Assembly (NCBI RefSeq): GCF_000718785.1
Contig: NZ_JOCA01000002.1
Coordinates: forward strand, 520,594 to 584,593
DNA length: 64,000 nucleotides
Reading direction: 5' to 3'
From: Streptomyces sp. NRRL WC-3626
Lineage (GTDB): Bacteria; Actinomycetota; Actinomycetes; Streptomycetales; Streptomycetaceae
Position numbers and translations under genes: made by a program. This document shows positions 59,387-64,000 of this stretch, one piece after another. The notes below the pieces were generated by a model that saw nothing but the letters and a program-made list of their open reading frames with translations, was not told the DNA's origin and ran no database searches. Every line of letters begins with the position of its first letter. Position 1 is the stretch's first letter.

Positions 59387-60378
59387 AGTCCGAGCTCCTT
59401 CAGTACCGACACCACGCGCTTGTCCTCGGCGTCCAGGAACGCGCCGAACTTCTCGCCGGTCAGGAAGGCGTCGTCCCAGCCGTTGCGCTTCATCGACTCC
59501 CGCCATTCGCCCGAGTCGTGCAACTCCTCGACCAGACCTATGAGTTTGGTGCGCTCGGCGTCGGTGAGGCCGGGCGGGGCGACGATGCCGCGCCAGTTGG
59601 TGAAACTCACGTCGTAGCCCGCCTCCTGGAGCGTGGGCGCGTCGAGTCCCGCGACGCGCTTCGGGCCGGTGACCGCGAGCAGGCGCAGTTCGCCGGACTT
59701 GATCTGGTCGAGGTATTCACCGACACCGGAGACACCGAAGGCGACCTTGCTGCCGAGGATCGAGGCGAGCAGTTCGCCACCGCCGTCGAAGGGGATGTAG
59801 TTGACCTCCTTCGGCGGGATCCCGGCGGCCCGCGCCATCAGCATCGGCGCGAGATGGTCCGGCCCGCCGGGCGAGGAACCGCCGCCCACCGGAAGCTTGC
59901 CGGGGTTCTCCTTCCAGGCGCCGACCAGGTCGTCGACCGTCCTGTACGGGGAGTCCTTCGCCACCACGACGACGTCCTGCTCCTCGGTGAGCCGGGCGAT
60001 CGGGGTGGTGTCCGCGAGGGTCTTCGGCGCGTCGTTGGAGCGGACGGCGCCCACCACGCCCAGGCCCATCGACATGGCGAGTCTGCCGTTGCCGTGCTCG
60101 CTCACCAGTCGGCTCAGGCCCACCGTGCCGCCGGCGCCGGGCAGGTTGAACACCTCGATGCCGTGCGTGAGCCCGGCGTCCTCGGCGTTCTTCGCCGCCG
60201 TACGGGCCGTGATGTCGTAGCCGCCGCCGGGTGTGTTGGGAACCATGAAGCGCAGACCCGGGATCTGCGTGCCGGTCTCGGTGCCGCTGCCGGTCGTGAG
60301 CAGCGGCGGGCCCACGAGTACGAGCACGGCGGCCCCGAGCAGGGCGAGGGGTGTGCGCAGGCGCACGAAAGCCACCAC
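59383..60378 (-). CDS. tctC: Tripartite tricarboxylate transporter substrate-binding protein TctC
   Basis: 331 residues. N-terminal hydrophobic signal (LRTPLALLGAAVLVLVGPPLLTTGSGTETG; no lipobox Cys, so Sec-secreted or anchored). The Bug/TctC fold follows: LRFMVPNTPGGGYDITARTAAKNAEDAGLTHGIEVFNLPGAGGTVGLSRLVSEHGNGR, PYRTVDDLVGAWKENPGKLPVGGGSSPGGPDHLAPML and KSGELRLLAVTGPKRVAGLDAPTLQEAGYDVSFTNWRGIVAPPGLT. It delivers the ligand (citrate-like or aromatic acid) to TctAB. The first gene of the operon; the response regulator at 60613 is divergent. Confidence 0.95.
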   Translation of the reverse strand: MVAFVRLRTPLALLGAAVLVLVGPPLLTTGSGTETGTQIPGLRFMVPNTPGGGYDITARTAAKNAEDAGLTHGIEVFNLPGAGGTVGLSRLVSEHGNGRLAMSMGLGVVGAVRSNDAPKTLADTTPIARLTEEQDVVVVAKDSPYRTVDDLVGAWKENPGKLPVGGGSSPGGPDHLAPMLMARAAGIPPKEVNYIPFDGGGELLASILGSKVAFGVSGVGEYLDQIKSGELRLLAVTGPKRVAGLDAPTLQEAGYDVSFTNWRGIVAPPGLTDAERTKLIGLVEELHDSGEWRESMKRNGWDDAFLTGEKFGAFLDAEDKRVVSVLKELGL

Positions 60379-60612
60379 CTGTCGGTCGGTCGTCTGGGAT
60401 CACGCCAGGTCCCGTGGGGGAGAGTGACGCGGGCCACATGGTGCCCGCGTGTCGCCGGGCTGTCGCGCTTGCGGAAGCAATGGAGGTTGTGGTCGTTGCG
60501 TCAGCGTGGGTGCACGTCTCTTCTCCCTGCCCCGGGCGGGGGTCATGATGGGCGGTTCCGGGGCTGTGCCGCGGTGCTGTGCGGGGTGGTACGGGCGGGA
60601 GGAGCGGGAGCG
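60379..60612. promoter_or_regulatory. Divergent promoter region between tctC and the response regulator
   Basis: A 234-bp stretch with no coding gene and no strong palindrome that I can see. It should hold both promoters. No sensor kinase gene is present here, although such a kinase would be expected beside this regulator family. Confidence 0.4.
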
Positions 60613-61335
60613 ATGAGCGGCATGCGGGGCGGGACGGCCGCGGCCGTCGGCACGATCGACGTGCTCGTGGTCGACGACGACTTCAGGGTGGCCCGGGTCC
60701 ACCGGGCGTACGTCGAACGCCTCGACGTGTTCCGGGTCGTCGGTGTCGCGGGGACCGGGGAGCAGGCCATCGCCGCCGTGGACGAACTCCGGCCCGATCT
60801 CGTGCTGCTCGACCTGTATCTGCCCGATCTGTTCGGGCTCGACGTCATCCCCCGGCTGCGGACCGCCGGGCACGACTGCGACGTGATGGTCATCAGCGCC
60901 GCCCGGGAGGCGGACGCGGTCCGCGGCGCGGTGCGGCACGGGGTCGTCGACTATCTGCTCAAGCCGTTCGACTTCGAGGATCTGCGCGGGCGGCTGGAGC
61001 GATACGCCGTCCAGCGCGGGCGGTTGCTCGACACCGTGGTCCGCGGACAGGCGGATGTCGACCGGGTGCTCGCGGGCGGTGCGGCGGGGCCCGTGTCGCC
61101 GGTGCTGCCCAAGGGCATGAGCACGGAGACCGCCGGGCTGGTCGAGCGCGCCCTGCGCCAGGCGGACGGCACGCTGTCGGCCACGGAGTGCGCCGGGCTG
61201 ACCGGGGTGTCGCGGGTCAGCGCGCGGCGGTATCTGGAGTACTTCCACACCGTGGGAACGGCGGACGTGTCCCTGCGGTACGGGGCCACGGGGCGGCCCG
61301 AGCGGCGGTACCGGTTCGTCGGGTCCGCCGGATGA
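60613..61335 (+). CDS. CitB/DcuR-type response regulator without a neighbouring kinase
   Basis: 240 residues. Receiver domain: DVLVVDDDFRVARVHRAYVERLDVFRVVGVAGTGEQAIAAVDELRPDLVLLDLYLPDLFGLDVI, phosphoacceptor Asp67, and DYLLKPFDFEDLRGRLERY. The C-terminal DNA-binding part (VERALRQADGTLSATECAGLTGVSRVSARRYLEYFHTVGTADVSLRYGATGRPERRYRF) is the CitB/DcuR type. Such regulators control uptake of tri- or dicarboxylates and fit the divergent tctCBA operon. The usual CitA-like sensor kinase is absent from this window, so its partner lies elsewhere. Confidence 0.92.
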   Translation: MSGMRGGTAAAVGTIDVLVVDDDFRVARVHRAYVERLDVFRVVGVAGTGEQAIAAVDELRPDLVLLDLYLPDLFGLDVIPRLRTAGHDCDVMVISAAREADAVRGAVRHGVVDYLLKPFDFEDLRGRLERYAVQRGRLLDTVVRGQADVDRVLAGGAAGPVSPVLPKGMSTETAGLVERALRQADGTLSATECAGLTGVSRVSARRYLEYFHTVGTADVSLRYGATGRPERRYRFVGSAG

Positions 61336-61396
61336 TGTCGGATGCGTGGCGTGGGCTTGTCTCCCGTGCGCGGGCGCGCCTAGGGTCGGACTGGGG

Positions 61397-61408
61397 GAAA
61401 GCGCTTTC
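61397..61408. promoter_or_regulatory. LacI-type operator, perfect palindrome GAAAGCGCTTTC
   Basis: A 12-bp perfect palindrome with the CG centre of LacI/GalR-family operators, ~47-58 bp before the Gfo/Idh start. The same core occurs upstream of the pectate lyase gene (10671), so one LacI-type repressor may control both loci. Confidence 0.75.
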
Positions 61409-61454
61409 TGAGTGGGCTTTCCCGTGTCCTCGTCGTTCTCCCTAGGAGCGCCGC

Positions 61455-62567
61455 ATGTCCCTGCCCGTCCGCCGCCGTGTCGCCGTCGTCGGCACCGGTG
61501 CCATCGTCAGCGGCGGGCATCTGCCCGCGCTGCGCGCCCACGCCGACCGCACCGAACTCGTGGCCGCCGTCGACGTGGACCAGGTCAGGCTCGACGCCTT
61601 CCGGGCGTCCGCGGGGGAGCGGGTCGCCGGGTTCACCTCGATGAGCGCGATGCTGGACGCCGTACGGCCCGACCTCGTGCTGATCGGGACCCCGCCCTCG
61701 CTGCACCGGGAGCAGACCGTGGCGGCGCTGGCGGCGGGGGCCTGGGTGCTGTGCGAGAAGCCGCTGTGTCTGTCACTCGCCGAGTACGACGACATCGCGG
61801 CCGCCGAGGAGGCCTCCGGGGCGTACGCGTCCGTGATCTTCCAGCACCGCTACGGTTCCGGCGCCGCCCGCGCCCGGGCGCTGATCCGTGGCGGTGAGCT
61901 GGGTGCGCCGCTGGTCGCGCACTGCCAGACCACCTGGCACCGGGACACCGCCTACTACTCCGTTCCCTGGCGCGGCCGTTGGGCCACCGAAGGCGGCGGG
62001 CCGACCATGGGGCACGGCATCCACCAGTTCGACCTGCTGCTCCATCTCCTCGGCGAATGGGAGGAGATACGGGCCATGGCGGCGCGGCTCGTCCACGACA
62101 CCGAGAGCGAGGACGTCTCCACGGCTCTCGTGCGGTTCAGAGGCGGTGCGCTCGCCACGGTCGTCAACAGCGTGCTCTCTCCCGACGAGGTGAGCCGGAT
62201 TCGCGTCGACTGTGCGGACGCGACGGTCGAGCTCACCCATCTGTACGGGCATTCCAACGACGACTGGACCTATACGCCGGCCCGGCACGTCTCCGCCGAG
62301 CGGGCAAAGGCGTGGCGTACACCCGTGGCTGATGTGCCCAGTTCGCACACCGCTCAGCTGGGTGTCCTTCTCGACGCCTACGACGCCGGTGTGCGGCCGC
62401 CGGGGAGCGGGGCGGAGGCGCGGAGCACCCTCGAGTTCGCCGCGGCCCTCTACAAGGCCGCGTTCACCGGGGCGCCGGTGCGGGCGGGCGCGATCGGGCC
62501 CGGTGATCCGTTCTACGCCGCCATGCACGGCGGTCACTCCGACTGGGCACCCGAGGAGCGTGCATGA
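61455..62567 (+). CDS. Gfo/Idh/MocA-family oxidoreductase
   Basis: 370 residues. The N-terminal Rossmann domain (RVAVVGTGAIVSGGHLPALRAHADRTELVAAVDVD, then VLIGTPPSLHREQTVAALAAGAWVLCEKPL with the EKP motif) binds NAD(P). The C-terminal domain (YASVIFQHRYGSGAARARALI, GRWATEGGGPTMGHGIHQFDLLLHLLGEW with the GIHxxD catalytic stretch) acts on a sugar or sugar acid. First gene of a three-gene overlapping operon behind a LacI-type operator. Confidence 0.95.
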   Translation: MSLPVRRRVAVVGTGAIVSGGHLPALRAHADRTELVAAVDVDQVRLDAFRASAGERVAGFTSMSAMLDAVRPDLVLIGTPPSLHREQTVAALAAGAWVLCEKPLCLSLAEYDDIAAAEEASGAYASVIFQHRYGSGAARARALIRGGELGAPLVAHCQTTWHRDTAYYSVPWRGRWATEGGGPTMGHGIHQFDLLLHLLGEWEEIRAMAARLVHDTESEDVSTALVRFRGGALATVVNSVLSPDEVSRIRVDCADATVELTHLYGHSNDDWTYTPARHVSAERAKAWRTPVADVPSSHTAQLGVLLDAYDAGVRPPGSGAEARSTLEFAAALYKAAFTGAPVRAGAIGPGDPFYAAMHGGHSDWAPEERA

Positions 62568-63478
62568 GCATCCGCGTCCGTCATGAGATCGGTGAGGCCG
62601 TGGTCGTCGAGGCGGCCGGGGGTACGGAGATTCTCCGGTATGTGTACCGGCCCGATCCCGAGCCGTTCGAGTCCCGGAAGCCGTACGCCCATCCGGTGCG
62701 GACGCTGGGCGGCCGTACCGTGACCGGGTACCGGCCGAACGACCACCGCTGGCACAAGGGCTTGCAGATGACGGCCAGCCATCTGTCCGGGCAGAACTTC
62801 TGGGGCGGCAACTCCTATGTGCACGGGCGGGGTTATCTGCCGTTGGCCGAGCGGGTCGGGTCCATGCGGCATGACGGGTTCTCCGGGTTCTCCGTGACGG
62901 GCGAGCGGCTCGATCTGGTGGAGCAGCTCACCTGGGTGGAGAACGCGGGGAGTGAATGGGCGCGGGAGGAACGGGGGTTGAGTGTTCACTCGGTCGACGC
63001 GCCGGCCGGGGCCTGGGTGCTCGACTGGTCGCTTCGGTTGCGCAACGTGCGGGACGTCGATCTGGTGTTCGGTTCTCCCACCACCGCGGGGCGGGAGATG
63101 GCGGGGTACACCGGGTTGCAGTGGCGGGGAGCGCGGGACTTCACCGGGGGGACGGTGTTCGGGGCCTCCGATGGGGGCGGGCTCATGGGGACGCAGGGGG
63201 CCTGGCTTGCCTTCGGCACCGAGCACGATGACGTGGACGCCCACTCCACGCTGGTGTTCGCGCACGCGCCCGAGAATCTCGGGGAAAGCGCGATTCATCC
63301 CTCGCACTGGTTCGTGCGCTCGGAGCCGATTCCTTCGGTGGCGTTCTCCTGGGCGTTCTTCGAGGAGTTCGTGTTGCCGCCGGGGGAGTCGTTCTCGTAC
63401 CGGTACCGGATCGTGGTCGCGGACGGGGCGTGGGACCGGGAGCGGGTGGCGGCGTATCTGGACGGGGTGCCGTGGTGA
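62564..63478 (+). CDS. DUF6807 (PmoA-like) family protein
   Basis: 304 residues, cytoplasmic. The family has a beta-sandwich, galactose-mutarotase-like layout: YVYRPDPEPFESRKPYAHPVRTLGGRTVTGYRPNDHRWHKGLQM near the start, FWGGNSYVHGRGY, and ...VFAHAPENLGESAIHPSHWFVRSEPIPSVAFSWAFFEE near the end. It usually accompanies Gfo/Idh oxidoreductases and LacI regulators in sugar-use operons; the precise role (perhaps an epimerase or binding protein) is not established. ATG overlaps the preceding stop (ATGA) and its TGA overlaps the cupin start. Confidence 0.85.
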   Translation: MSIRVRHEIGEAVVVEAAGGTEILRYVYRPDPEPFESRKPYAHPVRTLGGRTVTGYRPNDHRWHKGLQMTASHLSGQNFWGGNSYVHGRGYLPLAERVGSMRHDGFSGFSVTGERLDLVEQLTWVENAGSEWAREERGLSVHSVDAPAGAWVLDWSLRLRNVRDVDLVFGSPTTAGREMAGYTGLQWRGARDFTGGTVFGASDGGGLMGTQGAWLAFGTEHDDVDAHSTLVFAHAPENLGESAIHPSHWFVRSEPIPSVAFSWAFFEEFVLPPGESFSYRYRIVVADGAWDRERVAAYLDGVPW

Positions 63479-63915
63479 GCGGCGGCAGCCGCGTGCCGTC
63501 GCCGTTGCCGGGGGCGGTGGGGCTGTCGCATCTGAGCGCGTACGAGTGGGAGGCCGCGGACGGGGTGTGCGGGGGGAGTCCGCATCTGCACACCGTGTGT
63601 ACCGAGGCGTACGTCGTCACCGGGGGACGGGGCGCCGTGCAGACCCTGAGTCCGGACGGGTACCGGGACATCCCGCTGGAGGCGGGGGCGGTGGCGTGGT
63701 TCACGCCGGGGACCGTGCATCGGATGGTGCAGGGCGGTTCGCTTCGGGTCACGGTGCTGATGGAGAACAGCGGACTTCCGGAGGCCGGGGACGCGGTGTT
63801 CACGTATCCGCCGGAGGTGCTGGCGGATCCCGGCCGTTATGCCGCGGCGGCCGCCCGCGTGACGACGGAGGCGGAGGCTCGGCGGCGGCGGGATCTGGCG
63901 GTGGAGGGGTGGTGA
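63475..63915 (+). CDS. Cupin-domain protein
   Basis: 146 residues with one cupin barrel: HLSAYEWEAADGVCGGSPHLHTVCTEAYVVTGGRGAVQTLSPDGYRDIPLEAGAVAWFTPGTVHRMVQGGSLRVTVLMENSGLPEAG. The HLHTxCTE(A)Y motif supplies two His and a Glu for a metal; the second His lies in GTVHR. The C-terminal helix has TTEAEARRRRDLAVEGW. GTG start overlaps the DUF6807 stop. It probably completes a sugar-catabolic operon (isomerase, lactonase or sensor role unknown). Confidence 0.85.
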   Translation: MSGGSRVPSPLPGAVGLSHLSAYEWEAADGVCGGSPHLHTVCTEAYVVTGGRGAVQTLSPDGYRDIPLEAGAVAWFTPGTVHRMVQGGSLRVTVLMENSGLPEAGDAVFTYPPEVLADPGRYAAAAARVTTEAEARRRRDLAVEGW

Positions 63916-64000
63916 GCTGTTGGGACTTTGCTGAGCGTGAGGGTGTTTTGGTGTGTACGAGTGAGCACGGTAGCGGCGGCCGGAGCTGCTGTGCCGCATT

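Noticed and set aside
1..64000. tRNA or rRNA genes, CRISPR arrays, IS elements, prophage or attachment sites
   Set aside because: None seen by eye: no repeated spacer pattern, no transposase or integrase gene, and no recognisable cloverleaf or rRNA motif in the intergenic stretches.

Overview
The window is very GC-rich with strong third-position G/C bias. It uses many GTG starts and GTGA/ATGA stop-start overlaps, and it is crowded with TetR/MarR/LacI/Lrp/PaaX regulators, secreted polysaccharide hydrolases, ETF genes, a class F sortase, and Streptomyces-type gene families (DUF6214, DUF5134, DUF6332, DUF6421, DUF6986). It looks like part of a Streptomyces chromosome. I see no tRNA, rRNA, IS element, phage, plasmid origin or CRISPR. 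Every gene-free stretch is under 300 bp.

Layout. 1-9.7 kb: partial Lrp-type regulator divergent from a FUSC membrane protein; a lactonase behind a DasR-like (dre) palindrome; a CbiX-like protein; an ung-GlcNAc-kinase-like coupled pair; a BNR-repeat protein; an AidB-type acyl-CoA dehydrogenase divergent from a PaaX regulator. 9.7-16.9 kb: secreted PL3 pectate lyase; OYE-family oxidoreductase divergent from an ArsR regulator; DUF6214; DUF305 lipoprotein divergent from a secreted LVIVD-repeat protein; TetR; PAP2 phosphatase. 17-22.8 kb: M56 peptidase, DUF5134, FUSC-MarR operon, VOC, GNAT, GDPD. 23-31.5 kb: coupled DUF6421-SDR-threonine-aldolase-like operon, transglutaminase-like protein, two unassigned proteins, PlsC-like acyltransferase, thioredoxin, flavin reductase. 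31.6-38.4 kb: etfBA, EEP-family hydrolase, DUF6986 aldolase, DUF2975-XRE pair, Ser/Thr kinase. 38.4-46.2 kb: GGCT-like protein, LacI regulator divergent from a ROK kinase, AAA-NUDIX fusion, M20 dipeptidase, geranylgeranyl-reductase-like protein, deazaflavin-dependent oxidoreductase. 46.2-52.8 kb: TetR, NarL-type two-component pair, DUF6332, MarR, mycothiol-dependent enzyme, SDR, MFS. 53-64 kb: candidate sortase substrate plus class F sortase; secreted GH5_8 mannanase and SGNH esterase (both CBM2) behind a perfect CebR-type palindrome; tctCBA with a divergent response regulator; and a Gfo/Idh-DUF6807-cupin operon behind a perfect GAAAGCGCTTTC palindrome.

Themes. Plant-polymer use is clear: pectate lyase, mannanase, esterase, ROK kinase/LacI and a sugar-oxidoreductase operon, each with recognisable operator palindromes. 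Most regulators here sit next to inverted repeats that probably serve as their own operators. No single gene cluster is an obviously new defence or biosynthetic system. The least explained units are the DUF6421-SDR-aldolase operon, the sortase with its neighbour, the DUF305/LVIVD pair, the 38-bp operator duplication before the TetR gene, and the tctCBA locus with a regulator but no sensor kinase. All functional names rest on reading the translations against remembered family signatures. No database search was run.
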